A DNA stretch of 64,000 bases from Protopterus annectens (lineage: Eukaryota; Chordata; Ceratodontiformes; Protopteridae): positions 1,075,711,240 through 1,075,775,239 of the forward strand of contig NC_056725.1 in NCBI RefSeq assembly GCF_019279795.1, read 5' to 3'. The notes below the pieces were generated by a model, which worked only from the letters and a program-made list of their open reading frames with translations, did no database searches and was not told the origin of the DNA. A program made the translations under genes and the position numbers. This document shows, in pieces, positions 1 through 12,173 of the stretch. Every line of letters begins with the position of its first letter. Position 1 is the first letter of the stretch.

Positions 1-2044
1 GAGGTCACTGTCAACTTGGGTCCCCAGGTCTCTGATTACTTTTTGATTACCACCTATGTGGTAATTTGTGGGATGACTATACATTTTTTGGCATTTAGTT
101 TAAGGCCATGACTCTGGCACCAGTCATCTGTTTCTGTAAGACCCTTCTGAAGGATGCATGTGTCAGCTGGTGTATCGACTATGGCGCCTAGTTTGCAGTC
201 ATCTGCAAATTTTGTCAGCCACAACCCCCCTATGTTTGCCTGCACATCTGGGAAATAAATGGGGTCCCAAGACAGAGCTGTGGGACTCCACTTGTGACAA
301 TATGACATAGCTCCAGCTATTCTGACCTTGTGGGTTCTGTCCTTTAGCCAGTTTGCAACCCATCTTGTATCATACGTGTTTACATTTAAGCTGTTGAGCT
401 TGTCTATGATGCCTGAGTGGGGTATGTGTGTCGGCTTTTGCCAGGTCCAGGTAGGCTGTATGAACTGCTTTGCCCTCATCGATGGCTCTAGTGACTGTTT
501 CAAAAAAGTCCACTAGTTTCGTGTGGTGTGTGTCTGTGGTCCGACATCTTTGTTTATGAGTTCCATAATGATCCTTTCCATAGTTTTGCAGACCAGGCTG
601 GTTAAGCTTATTGGGTGGTAGTTTACAGGGTCTGTAGAGGTGCCTCCTTTGTGGAGTGGGACCACTATTGCTGTACGCCAGTGTTCAGGTACATATCCTG
701 TAGTAAGGCTAAGATTAAACAGCATTCTTATGTGTGGGTTTAGCTCCTCTAGGAGTTCATGTAGCACACAACCCAGGACACCGTCAGGACCCATAGATGC
801 TGTATTTTTAGCTTTGCTGAGAGCAGCTCTCACCTGGACATCTGAGATGTCAGGGAGGTTGCATTCAGCTGGGATAAATATTTCATCTTTTGGGGGTGAG
901 GGAGGGGAAGGGAGGGGAGAAATTTGCACTGAATCTGTCTGCCAGTATGTTGGCAATATCTGTGGGTTTAGTGTATTTCTTGCCATTATGAACTAACTCT
1001 GAGCATATCTGAGGGTTTCTGCCCAGGTTTCTAACATAGCTGAAGAAGGCCTTGTGGTTATCCTTAGTGTCCTTAGCGATTTTTCTCTCAAAGTTGGCCT
1101 TGGATGATTTTATGTTTTGCTAGTGCTGATCAGAGATGCCTTCCCTTTATGGTATTTTGCTCTGTCTTGCAGTAGCTTCCTTCTCTTGTTATAAAGTATG
1201 TTTATGGCTGGAGTCCACCAGATAGGATGCCTGCCTTTGGTGGAAAGGGTCTTGGTTTTATTTGGGATTGCATGATCCATGCATTCTTGGAGATGTCCAT
1301 AGAAAGCATTTATGAAGGATTCAGCAGTGTGGGATGTGGTTTCCACAGGCCCAGGGGGCTTGAAGGATACCATTTCAGTCCTAAGGAGTGTAAAGTCGGC
1401 TTTTGAGAAGTTTCTCACTGTGATCTTTTTTGCTGGGGGTGGAGGTGGGATATGAATATCTAGGGTCATTAGTTTGTGGTTTGATCTCACTAGTGAGGGG
1501 TATACTTCCGGTGTTGAGCATTTTGTCCCCATGTTTGTGATGATCAGGTCAAGTATATTATTGGGGAGGTGACTAGTTGTTCCATCGCATTTCAGTTGAT
1601 GAATTCCAGGAACCTTTGGGCTAGGGTGTTAGGGCTTGAATAATGCACCCAGTCTATGTTTGGGTAGTTGAAGTCTCCCAATATGATGGTATTTGGTGAG
1701 ACATTCATATCCTCCAGTGTCTTCAGGAAGGCTGAATGGAGTTCCTGAGATTGAGAGGGTGGTCTGTAGCATGCTACAAGTTGTATAGCAGTTTTGCCTA
1801 CGGTTAGTTGCACATGGATGATTTCCGATACTTCGTGCGTTGCCACTAACCTGGAGGTGTGGGTGTCTTTAATGAATATGGACACTCCCCCTCCTTTTGT
1901 GGTTGTATAACCTGGTAGGGCTGGGGTGCTCTCAGGAGCCTTGAACCAGGTTTCAGTTACTGCACAGACATCGATGCTCTACATACTGAGGAGTGCTTCG
2001 ATAGTCTGCATCTTGAGATTTAGAATTCTGGCGTTGAGCAGCAT
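1..2044 (-). pseudogene. CR1-like ORF2 (endonuclease-reverse transcriptase), broken
   Basis: ORF2 of this family is an APE-like endonuclease followed by a reverse transcriptase. Here the start MLLNAR is at 2044, but a TAG follows about 21 codons later. Endonuclease blocks are recognisable: TETWFKAPEST, KGGGVSIF, CYRPP and LGDFNYPNIDW (near 1640-1690). RT blocks include MGPDGVLG (near 780-800), YRPISLTSL degraded to YHPISLTSL, DLAKAFD-type sequence around 440, and FADDCKL at 180-220, whose two catalytic aspartates are preserved. At least five reading-frame breaks separate these blocks, so the copy cannot make a full enzyme. Compared with the 930-codon ORF2 of the 36-39 kb copy, it is colinear but lacks the C-terminus beyond the window edge. 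Confidence 0.85.
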
Positions 2045-2197
2045 TACCCTTAGTTTTTTTCCTTCTTTGTTTTCTAAGGTGGTGGGTTTGTCTTTTGAGC
2101 CTTGCCTAAAAAAGGCACTATGGGGGTGGCAAGAGCCTTGGCCAATATTGGAAGCCCAGTGGTGACAGGTGCAAGCTGTCCCTTGCATGTCATCCCA
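1..2197 (-). mobile_element. CR1-like LINE, copy 1 (5'-truncated, runs off window start)
   Basis: Read on the minus strand, this runs from the end of an ORF1 esterase domain (about 2197-2060, ending in a PFLG-like block) into ORF2, whose ATG would be at 2044. ORF2 supplies endonuclease blocks and an RT, and the window edge cuts the RT C-terminus. Homology to the better copy at 36.2-42.5 kb is continuous and stops abruptly near 2197, which is the usual 5' truncation of a LINE insertion. The 3' tail lies outside the window. Confidence 0.88.
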
Positions 2198-2689
2198 TAG
2201 TGCCCTACATACTTATAAATCTCTTAGAATAGGACAAAGGATAAAGCAAAAATAATGGGGGAACAAAGGCCCAAACATTGGTACAATTTTGAAATATTGC
2301 ATTTACAAACTTAGAAAGGAGCTAGATTAACATATGTTGGATTTTCATGAATGGTATGAAGGATATGACGTGAAATTCACAGGTCTGTCATTATTTACTG
2401 ACCTCATTTCTCAATGATTTGTCATAGATGTTGTAGGAAGTCACATTATTGTGTGAAACACACTACAAATATGATTCAAATATCTGGACATTATGTTAAA
2501 ATCTGGACAGTTGAGAGGTATGGTGCCATATAATTCTCAGACACCATGTATCCCCTAAGACTACATGTTGAACCATTGCAAATTGAGGCTACGGTTTAAG
2601 TATATTCATATACTGATAAGCAATCCCTTTGCCTCCCAACAAGCATTGACACCAACAAACACAACAACCCTAGATCATCTTCAGTTTTC
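2198..2689. other. No recognisable feature
   Basis: AT-rich sequence between the CR1 truncation point and the module repeat. I see no coding signal or known repeat. Confidence 0.5.
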
Positions 2690-3620
2690 TACACATATAT
2701 CATAACCTGTACAAGTTGTAATATATGACATTGTCTTCCCCCTCATGGAGATGGCCAATTAATGGTGCTCACAGGCTTGCTTATCTAAATGCAAACAGGC
2801 AACTAGGCTCAGTAAAGGTAATGTCATATAGCTACACTACTAAACAGTATTTGTCTGTTAGGCTACTAGCTTCAGATGACACTACAAGCCAGTGTGATGA
2901 TGCAGACTTCACAAGCTGTTGTTGAACACATGCCTTGGTTATGTCATGTAGTATAAGTTCACCTGCAAGTCCTGCATAAATCAGACTTGAGCTGTACTGG
3001 CTGAGTTAAGTGCTCTGCTCTGCAGCCCATAAACTTAGATTGGAAGGGGTTCTAATCTCACTTTAGTCAACTGTGTGTGTGCATGTGTATGTATAAACCC
3101 AAGTGAATGTGTGTATCTCACATTGAGTTCACATATGGAATGTCTTTGCACTGTTTTGGTGCTTTTGCAAACACATAGTCGAGAGAGGCCTCCAACCTCT
3201 TGTCCTCCACGTGGCCTGCTGATGTCATCTACCATAAAATCATCTGCAGTCCTGCTAAGCTTCGACTTGTGTTGCGGCACATGCATGATAGGCAGGAGTT
3301 CTAACATCACTGCAGTCAACTGTTTGTGTGCATGTGTATAAACCCAAGTGTAAGAGTGTATCCCACACTGAGTTCACAAATGACATGGTTTTGCACTGTA
3401 TTGGTGCTTCCACAAACACCCAGTCAAGGCAGGTCCCCAAACGCTTGTCCCCCATGTGGCCTGCTGATGTCCTCTACCATAAGATCACCTACAGTCCTGT
3501 TAAACTCAGAAGTGTGCTGTGGTGCATGCTTTAAGTGCTGTGCTCTGTAGTATTCAAATATAGATAGGTAAGGGTTCTAATCTCACTGCAGTCAACATTG
3601 TTTGTATGTATGTGAGCAAC
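2690..3620. repeat. Unclassified module repeat, copy 1
   Basis: Contains at least three related modules spaced about 250 bp. Each includes GGCCTGCTGATGTCATCTAC-type sequence (near 3210 and 3460), and a block reading GGTTCTAATCTCAC (near 3050, 3590; degraded near 3300) followed by a CAGTCAACTG-like block and a GTGTGTG stretch. The same modules and flanks recur at 52.3-53.6 kb in the same orientation. The GGTTCTAATC block resembles a pol III B box, hinting at a tRNA-derived origin, but no convincing A box or poly-A end is visible. Class unknown. Confidence 0.65.
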
Positions 3621-3849
3621 TGGTGGATGTTACAGACAGCATTTTACAGCAGCCTAAGAGACACTGTCATTTTGTATTCCACAGACACTGCTGATATTAT
3701 CATCTATATCAGATTACTGGATATTTATATGTCACAACAGGCCATGGTCACACACTAGCATGACAGATGTGCTGATGTCACCTCATCCCATATAAGGCAT
3801 ACAACAAAGACATCACAGTTATTTTATGTACAAACATCATGACATCTGT

Positions 3850-4545
3850 TTGCAATGGTGATGTACAAGTTGATGGATTAGATCACATAGGAGTCCATGT
3901 GGACTATGGTTATTGCAGATGATATTGTGGTCTGTATTGAGAGTAGGGTACAGGTGTATAAGATCTTAGGGTGTTGGAGATATGCTTTACAGAGGAGAGG
4001 AATGAAGGTGGGCAGAACTAAGACAGAGTATATGTTTTTGACTCAGAGGGAGTATACAGGAATGGTTAGAATGCAGGGAATACAGTTGGTGAAGGCATAT
4101 GATGTCACATACTCTGGACCATCAGTTCAGAGTAACTGTGAGTCTGAAAGACAGGTGTAGAAGACACAACATGCATGGTGGAGTGTGTGTAGAAGATTGT
4201 CAGGAGTGATCTTGACAGGAGAGTGCCAAAAACACTGACATAGAGGGTCTACAAGATGGTACTAAGACCAGTTATGTCATATGGGTCGCAGATGATGCCA
4301 CAGACATAAAGTTAGGAGTCATAACAGGTGTCAGTAGAGTAACAGATGTTATGGTTTTCACTGTGTGGGCAGAGTTTGGACCATATATAACAGTGTCAGC
4401 TCAGGTTGTACATTTTAGAGATCAGGACCGACTGGTGGGATTGTGTTGGTTTGGGCATGTACTGAGGAGTGTTATTGGATATACTGGAGGAAAGATGCTA
4501 AAGATGTTATAATAATTGCCGGGTATGAGGCAAATAGCTTTAGTA
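3850..4545 (+). pseudogene. RTE-like LINE reverse transcriptase remnant
   Basis: This matches the C-terminal half of an RTE-clade reverse transcriptase of the type often mis-annotated in vertebrates as a craniofacial development protein 2-like gene. Visible blocks in order are WTMVIADDIVVC (3895-3930, holding the catalytic ADD of motif C), WRYALQRRGMKVGRTKTEYM (3975-4035), MQGIQLVKA and a YSGPSVQSN-like thumb block (4070-4135), and CWFGHVLR (4445-4470). Stop codons and a frameshift lie after about 4160, so it is dead. The endonuclease and N-terminal RT are absent here; an endonuclease fragment of what looks like the same family occurs at 30.46-30.77 kb. Clade assignment is from motif recognition only. 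Confidence 0.72.
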
Positions 4546-4654
4546 TCCCTGAATCCAAAAGATAGACAACAGGGATGTGGCACAGTTATCATCACTTGCA
4601 CAGGGTGTTGTGTTGGGGGGATAGGAGGCCTAGGCTTACACAAAAGGCTGGAGA

Positions 4655-4797
<143 letters not shown>

Positions 4798-4935
4798 TTG
4801 GACCATGTAAATGTTGCGTGCATATCTGTAAGTGCCTTCAACATGACACTGGTATGCGAGTGTTGGCATGAACACAGCCAAGGTCACTGCCAGCCCTACA
4901 AGTCTGTATATCGGACAGCTGTGAGACATGCATAG

Positions 4936-5868
4936 CAGAACTGATAGTTCTTCATCTTTTCCCCTGAACACGAGAACTGCCTCTGCCAGGAGTTGCACTG
5001 GTGCCTCCATGCCCAAGGTCAGATGCTGTGCTACTCCTTGAAGGTGACTGATGTGTGCTAGATGTGCACCCTACACAGGAAGGCCCAGGACTAAAATTCC
5101 ATGACCTGCTATGTCTGGTGTGGACAGCACACTGTCTGATGGAGCAGTGGATGTATTGCCACTCTGGAAATGTGATCGGGCATGAACACATTGGCTCTCA
5201 ACAGATGTAGTTGCTGACTTATGCCACGAGGCTAACACTGCCTTCCCAGCAAATGTTCCATCACAGGCAACATGTATTCCATGACAGATACACTGCACTC
5301 CCTCAAAGACACATCCCATTCCAACATGTCATTTAAAAGATCCAGGGAATCAACAACATGGTGGAAGCAGTCATGGATGTCAGACTGTGCGACTCCTATA
5401 ACACTGAAAATTCTATTGGAGTTCCTCTCTGACCATGCCTCCATGATGGCTACATGATGGCCCTAAACATACATTGAGTGACACTTGATGAGATGCCTGC
5501 AACAGGTTGAGGTGGGACAGCAGGTGTACTCCAAGCACCCCTAGCAATCTGCCTGTGTGGCACCCTCAGCAAAAGTTTGGCTATGGCCAGTGTCAGTCCC
5601 TGAAGCAGCAGTAGTAGCCACACTTCCCTGGTCAATGTCCTTGCCCTCCAACTGTCCAATGTCTATGGGCTTGGTGGATTGGGTATATGTACACATACTG
5701 GCTGTGTCTGGTGATAATGAGTGGGGGGGTTGCTGGATGTCAACTTCTGTAGCAGAATCAGCCTCTGCAACCCCCAGATGTGCCTCACTTTGGCCACCAT
5801 CATCATCAGAGTCTGATGAGACACTGACATCAGGTGGCATACAGCACACAGACCAACCTCCATTTTCA
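4936..5868 (-). pseudogene. Distal exon(s) of a Myb/SANT-like gene, decayed
   Basis: Read on the minus strand, this starts after a plausible pyrimidine-rich acceptor near 5868. It encodes an acidic and Ser/Thr-rich stretch (SSDSDDDGG, about 5800-5820), then a mixed region ending in a leucine-rich block (around 5240-5440; MEAWSERNSNRIFSVI, HVVDSLDLLNDMLEW). A low-complexity linker followed by a helical C-terminus is the usual layout after the SANT domain in Harbinger-type Myb-like proteins, and a SANT exon lies 2.1 kb upstream on the same strand. Frames change several times with stops between, so it is a pseudogene. The link to the upstream exon is inferred from order and strand only. Confidence 0.45.
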
Positions 5869-6985
5869 CTTGTGATAAAAGGAATGAAACAAGAATACAT
5901 TAATACCTGCACTACTATGCTGCAATATATGCTAAGCAATTTAGGCTGCTGTCACTATTACAGACATTCATACCTCTCAGCCTCTTAGGGCAAAGAATGT
6001 GGACAAAGCCTTGAATAATGAGTGGACATAGGCCCAAGAATAGGTATCATTGTGACATATTGACCTTACAAACCTAGAGTGGTGATATAATAGGAAGTAT
6101 TGCTTCACCATGACATTAATGAATGGTGTGAAGAAATTAGACACTGTTATTTGTGCTAGTATGTCTGGCTGAGTTTTTGCACGTAATTTTAGATTAATCT
6201 GTGTATTATATGCCAGCATGACCAGCTGTTATATTGTTAATAAGGTCTTACATGTTGATTTACAATCTGTTTGTACAAAATTTTTAAAGTCTTGAACAGT
6301 GTCCTTTTGCATTTCTAACTGTGCATGTTTGTAAAGAGAGATTCTAAAGGCAAAATGTTTCAGATTCATCTGATCAGCAGATGATATCATCAGATTGTTA
6401 ACAGTTGCTATGTGTTACTGTCATAAGCTGAAAGACAGGAAAGAACTTTTAGAAAACAGATTTTGGCTGATTTTCAAAATATGAAATGAAACTTAGAACT
6501 GGAACAGTTGACAAGCTAGTCTATAAAATAGCCTGCTGTAGACAGTAGTCAGTTATAGTAGTCAGTTACAGCAGTAACAGTTACAAATGTACTGTGCAGT
6601 GAATACTCAAAAAGCACTCACCAAGAACTGTAAGCCTGCCTTTGCTCTGTTGTAGTAATTTAGTTAAGATCAAGGACAGTGTTCTTTAGTCACATAGGAA
6701 AATTATAACTAATCAGTTAGATCAGTTAGAGTTTTTCTAAATGCTGAATTTCTATCCTTCAGGGTTGATTTCATTTTTGTGGTGATTGAGCTCTGTTTGG
6801 TTATTGGTAATTACTGTTTTATATTTTTAATCATTTTGCTCTGTATTAAATAATTTAGTAAATTACATTGTGGTTGGTCAATCAGTGTTTTTCTTTAGTG
6901 ATTTGAGAGTGCTTATACTTGCTTTGATAATTCCCAGGGCCACTCTGAAAGCCTGGCTGCTTAGGTCATTTGTTATTATTTGTTT
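5869..6985. other. No recognisable feature (probable intron)
   Basis: AT-rich sequence between the two candidate Myb/SANT exons. No repeat or coding signal recognised. Confidence 0.4.
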
Positions 6986-6989
6986 TAAT

Positions 6990-7270
6990 ATTTAATTTTC
7001 ATAATTAGGCACCCCTTTAGAGGGGCATAAATACACTCTGATTGATGGCAGCATTACTGTATTATGTTGGGGAAGGGACATAGCTGTAAATCTGTGCCAG
7101 GCTTTCCCAGAAGTGTTTGGATGTGTGAGATTTAATTTTTTTAAGTGTGAGTATATCAGAGGTCTTAAACCAGGACACATTGCTCTGAAGTGTGTAATAA
7201 GGAGTGACATTAGGGGTGGACAGAAATATACAGTCCAGTCCCAGGCTATAGATCATGTTCCTGTTGTGAT
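6990..7270 (-). pseudogene. Possible L1/Tx1-like LINE C-terminal remnant
   Basis: Minus-strand frames give a string resembling the C-terminal zinc-knuckle region of L1-like ORF2 proteins: blocks like SEQC, LLGKPGTDLQL and PNIIQ in one frame, and FWESLAQIYSY in another. The match is loose and the reading frames are broken. Recorded as a lead. Confidence 0.25.
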
Positions 7271-7686
7271 CTTAGGGAAAATAGTGAAATATTACTCCTG
7301 TTTAAGTGAAAGTCTCACATTGGAGTCAATAGTGAAGATTAAAGCTCTTTAGTTGCTGACCCAGGATAGTAAGGGACATCACATTATTTGGTGGCAGTTC
7401 AGTGGGATATTATCTTGACATCACAAATGGTATGCATTTTTAATGTGTGTTCTGTAATTATATTATGTTTGCACTCTATAATGACCTGTCAGTAGTTTGC
7501 AACTCCTTCACTATGATCTTAAATATGAGCCAGAGGTATGAATCACACATCTAGGCAGTCTGCATATATCTGTACAGTTGACAAGTATGCAGACAGTTCA
7601 CCATACCATGCAGCAGGCCTGAGATGAAACTTTGGCAGCTGTGTTTAAATATTTCTACATTACTGACATAAATGTATTCTGCTTAC

Positions 7687-7725
7687 CAATTGTAGGAGGC
7701 CTAGATCTCTGGAATCCTGACAGTC
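7687..7725 (-). other. Candidate 39-nt exon of the Myb/SANT-like locus
   Basis: Bounded on the minus strand by an acceptor (TTTTTCCAG) and a donor (CAATTG followed by GTAAGC). The same CAATTG/GTAAG boundary occurs at the 69-nt exon near 20.96 kb. Reading is uncertain and no function is assigned. Confidence 0.25.
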
Positions 7726-7978
7726 CTGGAAAAATTATGGGACAGGTAATGGCAACAGCAACACATTTAACAGTATAACAGGGGGCAATAGTTTCAATAA
7801 TCTCTATCTGCAGTAACTGCAGTGTTAACAAGAATGTACTGACAACCTCTAAATTACCTGAAAACTGCAGCTAACTTAAATATGTCCACCAAAAATGCTA
7901 ATTGTCACACATTAAAACTATAAACACTATTACACAATGAATACAACAGTATTCTACTGATGATCTAACAAAGCCTAC

Positions 7979-8387
7979 CTGGAAGCTCCTCCTGAGATGC
8001 AGGAGTGGCACCCACATCCAGAACATACTAGCTGATGGACTGCTGGCAGCTTTCATGAATAGCAATATTTGCCAGGAATTCCTCCATGGCAGTGAGTGGT
8101 TGTTCTGCTACAGGCCCACAACCGGTGACCTGATGATCACATCCCACTTCAGCAGTACACCTCCTTGTAGCATGAATCATGCTGGTGGCTCTGTGTCGCA
8201 CCTGCTTATAGCTGCAATTTTGATGACCAGCAGCATTTGTATTTTGGACCAATTCATCCCAAAGGGCTGCACAGTGTGACATATTGGCCCAACTCCTAGA
8301 CATAAGGACAGCATGATGTTGCCTTAAAGCTTCAATGATGAGATAATTTTCTGTCTCTGAAAAAGGTGGCCTATGCCGAGCAGGCAT
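7979..8387 (-). pseudogene. Myb/SANT-like DNA-binding exon (PIF/Harbinger accessory type)
   Basis: An ATG at 8387 opens about 119 codons starting MPARHRPPFSETENYLIIEA. The pattern RPPFSETE, then a helix, then VLMSRSWANM, ALWDELV and a YKQVRHRATSMI helix fits the trihelical Myb/SANT-like (MADF/NAIF1-like) domain used by the DNA-binding partner protein of PIF/Harbinger transposases. An in-frame TAG at 8025-8027 is followed, still in frame, by 15 more codons (YVLDVGATPASQEELPG) ending at a good donor (CCAG then GTAGGC at 7979/7978). The nonsense codon in an otherwise clean exon suggests a recently dead gene. No DDE transposase is recognisable nearby. It could instead be a domesticated host gene of the same family. 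Confidence 0.6.
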
Positions 8388-8399
8388 TTTGTTTAATGA

Positions 8400-9960
8400 A
8401 AGACAAAATTAATGATAACACATATAAGGATCACATAACTTGAAATGAACTGTGTACAGATAAAGCAGTACAGGAAAGCTCTTAGTATTATTCACTTGAT
8501 TACAATGTAAACATTCCACAGTGGTCAACAAATAATATGGGGGCTACAAAACTACTATGACAAAGATATCCTTGGGTGTGCCATAACAGATAGTCACTTA
8601 TGCTCACACGGTCAAAATGACAGTCCATTCTATGTTGCCCCTTATCAGGGACTCATCTCCCCCAGATAAATATTTCAAAAGGCTAAGGGACCAAACAACA
8701 GTGTAAATTCAAAAGTGCTCTCAAAGGAATAATCCATAAAACATGTGTGCCTAGTTATCTCACAGCATTAGACATTTGGCCTACTCAACATCCTCTGTAC
8801 AGCATTAGACATTCAGCCTACTTTACATCCTCTGTACCTATAAAATGGATGGGAAACAAGGCCATGTCATCAGTACAGTTCAAACCAATGCTTACGGATT
8901 TACTTCACATCATTAAGTACATTCCAAAATATGCATTATTTAGTCAACAAAATGAATACATACACGAAGGAGTTGAATACTCCTCTATCAAAATATACTT
9001 TCCCAAAATAAAACTGTCACTGAGTTTGAAACAGCTCTCATCCACATTGGTTTGCCTAGTTATACATTTGCCTTTTCTGTAATGGTGTACAAAAATAATT
9101 GATTGCATCTGACCTAGTTTGTGCCTCATAGATTGCAATTGCAGCATGTACAGCTGAATTGCATGCTAATCATCCAATCTAATGAAGCTAGTCAACAATA
9201 TATAAGGCATCAGTGTAGATAAGATGCCCTTTCTTATATGTGCATTGAATAAATAGTGGAGTTCAGATACAATGTAACCACTGACAGATTGTAAGTAGCA
9301 GCTTCAATTTACATACATGTGTGTGTGCTATAGGCTGAGGCTGATGCTTCTGCTGCCAATAGCCATAGACAGGAAGGGTGAAGACTTTGCAAAGTAGAGG
9401 AACTCTGGGACCTCTGGCAACCTTGAGTCAGATAAGAGCCAAATGCAAGGAACCCATCCTATTGGAACATAAGGTATGTGTTTAAATTTGTATATTATCC
9501 ACAGGTACCCTTAACAGACTAACATGGGACATGCTTGGTGTTACATGGGCATTAGCATCAGTGATCTGCCAAACATTACTGCATACTATGCTACAACATG
9601 GCAGAGGGAACATATATTTTAACACAGGTTCTGAGGAGAAGATCACAAGTATGCTACAAATGTAATATATATCACACTACTCTCCAGTAATGTGTGCCAT
9701 ACATTGCAGTCATGTACACAAGAGAACAATACCTGGTGAACAGGATAGGGTCTACATTAACTCTAAGGTCTACCACTCTAACAATTGCTAAGTCATTGTT
9801 GTCATATATCATGTGCTATGTGTGTGCTGGCAACTGTTGCATTTGACACAACTTCCATATGTGCCACATTCTCCAACTACACCAGATGTGTCCTATGGAG
9901 GATATCTCCAAAGCTCAATTAGGTGTGGATACATGCTGTGCACTAGACTCATGGCAGAGG
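8400..9960. other. No confident feature
   Basis: A plus-strand stretch at about 9332-9473 has an acceptor-like TGTGTGCTATAG before it and an AAG/GTATGTG donor after it, so it could be an exon remnant, but it carries stops. Nothing else is recognised. Confidence 0.3.
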
Positions 9961-9971
9961 AAACCCATCAC

Positions 9972-9972
9972 A

Positions 9973-10059
<87 letters not shown>
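9972..10059. repeat. (CA)n microsatellite
   Basis: About 88 bp of uninterrupted CA dinucleotides. Confidence 0.98.
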
Positions 10060-10062
<3 letters not shown>

Positions 10063-11890
10063 GGAACACCATCACGAGACACACAGTCCAAAAAGTAATG
10101 CCATACAGCATGTATTTCAGTTACTGCAATGACAGTGCCAGCTGCTGTATACCTCTGGCCAAGAGCTCCATTACAATCCACTGATATGCCCTCAGTGCTC
10201 ATAGTATGTGCTATAGTACCTAAGTTAATATATTGAAAACAGCTGGAGCAGGATCATTAAGGGGAAGGGGAACACATCTTCCCAACATTGTCATGGTCAC
10301 CACTACCATAGGGCAATGATGACTCACAGGATAAACCAGAAGCAGGTGTAGTTGTAGGCAGACATAACCATGCTCAGTAAGTCCTTGCATTGGCTATGAG
10401 ACAAGCCATAGCACACTGACTTTCCACCTAGGAGCCTAAAGCCATCTTCCTACATTACTATACTTCAGTAGTAGGGAAGTATTAAAGATGTCAGTTCAAT
10501 AGTAAGGCTACACATTACAGTTTCAGACTTCTGAACCCCACCTAAATCAGACAACAGGCAGGATGCTAAACATGCAGAGTAACCACACCAAGACAGTCTT
10601 GTTACTGTCATAGCAAGAACACAACTTTGCTCCCCCAACCCCAAAAGAACAGTCAGTGCTTGTTTGTGACATCCAAACTGGCTTTCCTAATTTGGCAACT
10701 GCATATCATATTATTCCCAATTAATATCATTTGACATTGTGAATGCAATGATATGTATACTGTATGTCCCAGAGTACTGGACAGATAACTGCTGAATGAC
10801 CAAAGAACACAAACATGTAAGCCACTGCTGTATATTTGCAATCAAAATTCATAACATAATGCGTAATCACTAAGTGCAGTATTTTAAAACAGAAACTTTT
10901 CACTACATGTGCAAGTAACATTTAATATTTTAATAAAACTGTAAATTCTGTTCAATTTGTTTGTGTGCTGGATGACTGTTGATGCTTGCTACAAAGGTGT
11001 ATGTGTGGAAAACAGGGTTAAGGCACCCATCATGTGTTTTAAATGTGCATTGGATGGTGAACTGGATTCTAGACCTATGTAGGTGTATTTCCTGTGTAGA
11101 ATCATAGTGTACTGTGTATGTCATGCATTGACATATGTTTATCACTGCTATTACTTAATTTTTATCTCTTAATTTTTGGGGCAATGATTTCTCAGTGCTG
11201 CGCTTAGCTCAACTACTTTGCATGCACGGCAGCAGTGCACAGACTGCACAACTGGACCACACAGGTAGCAGACTGGAGCTAAACATCTAAAAATAGACCC
11301 ATGATGTATTCTATTAATGTAAATCTGCCTGGCACAAACCCACTAAGTGCCATTGCACTGAGTTTAACAGCATGAATCGCAAGATGAATATCAATGTATT
11401 AGGTGATCTTGTAACTTCTCCTGTGGCTGCAGATGTACCATCAACCTCCAACAACACCTTAACTCCCTCTGTCACAGATTAAGTTATGCAGTACATGTAT
11501 TTCATACACTCAGTACACAATATCATACATTTTTCACAATATTTCATTATTTTTTTTGCCCTATTTACTCCCCAATCCACTACCTCCCTATCTTCCCATT
11601 TCTTTTCTGTAAACATTTCCACTTGATGGTGCACATTGTGCAGTTATGCACATCAATGCTTAAATGCAATAACATTGGTTGGTCTATTTCAGATGCTCAT
11701 ATGCACCTGTAAAAGTACCACCTACACCACTATTCTAACCCACCGACACATATGCAAAGGAAACAGTTGAAGGCACTAAATGATGCTATTGTCGAACCTG
11801 GTACAATCTGGACCCAAAATGTGAAGCATGATCATGCTTTTCTGAGCTAAATCCATGACGACACTCCACAACAGATTTAATGAAGCAACA
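10060..11890. other. No confident feature; partial similarity to 19.2-19.3 kb
   Basis: Most of this stretch is unrecognised. At about 11,560-11,670 a pyrimidine-rich block (TATCTTCCCATTTCTTTTCT, then a GATGGTGCA block) resembles 19,260-19,320, so a piece of the same element may be here. An ATTAG acceptor near 11,400 precedes about 26 open codons ending in TAA at 11,480. Confidence 0.35.
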
Positions 11891-11898
11891 GGTATGTA

Positions 11899-12040
11899 CA
11901 GTGGATATAAAAAGTGTACACACCCCTATTAAAATGCCAGGTTTTTGTGATATAAAAAAGAGACCACAATGAAGCATTTCAAACCTTTTCCCACCTTTAA
12001 TGTTACCTATAACCTGTACAATTCAATTGAAAAACAAATA
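11899..12040 (+). repeat. Tc1 left terminal inverted repeat
   Basis: Begins CAGTGGATATAAAAAGTG and is mirrored at the right end with a few mismatches and small indels. Confidence 0.9.
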
Positions 12041-12173
12041 AATCTGTTAAGGGAAAAAGTATAAAAAATAAAAAATGTACAATATGCTGGTTGCATGTGT
12101 GCACACCCTTAAACTTATACTTTGCTGTGTTTGCACACCCTTAAACTAATACTTTGTCAGAGAACCTTTTAAT

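Noticed and set aside
9813..10202. Open frames across the (CA)n tract
   Set aside because: Same artefact of a microsatellite.
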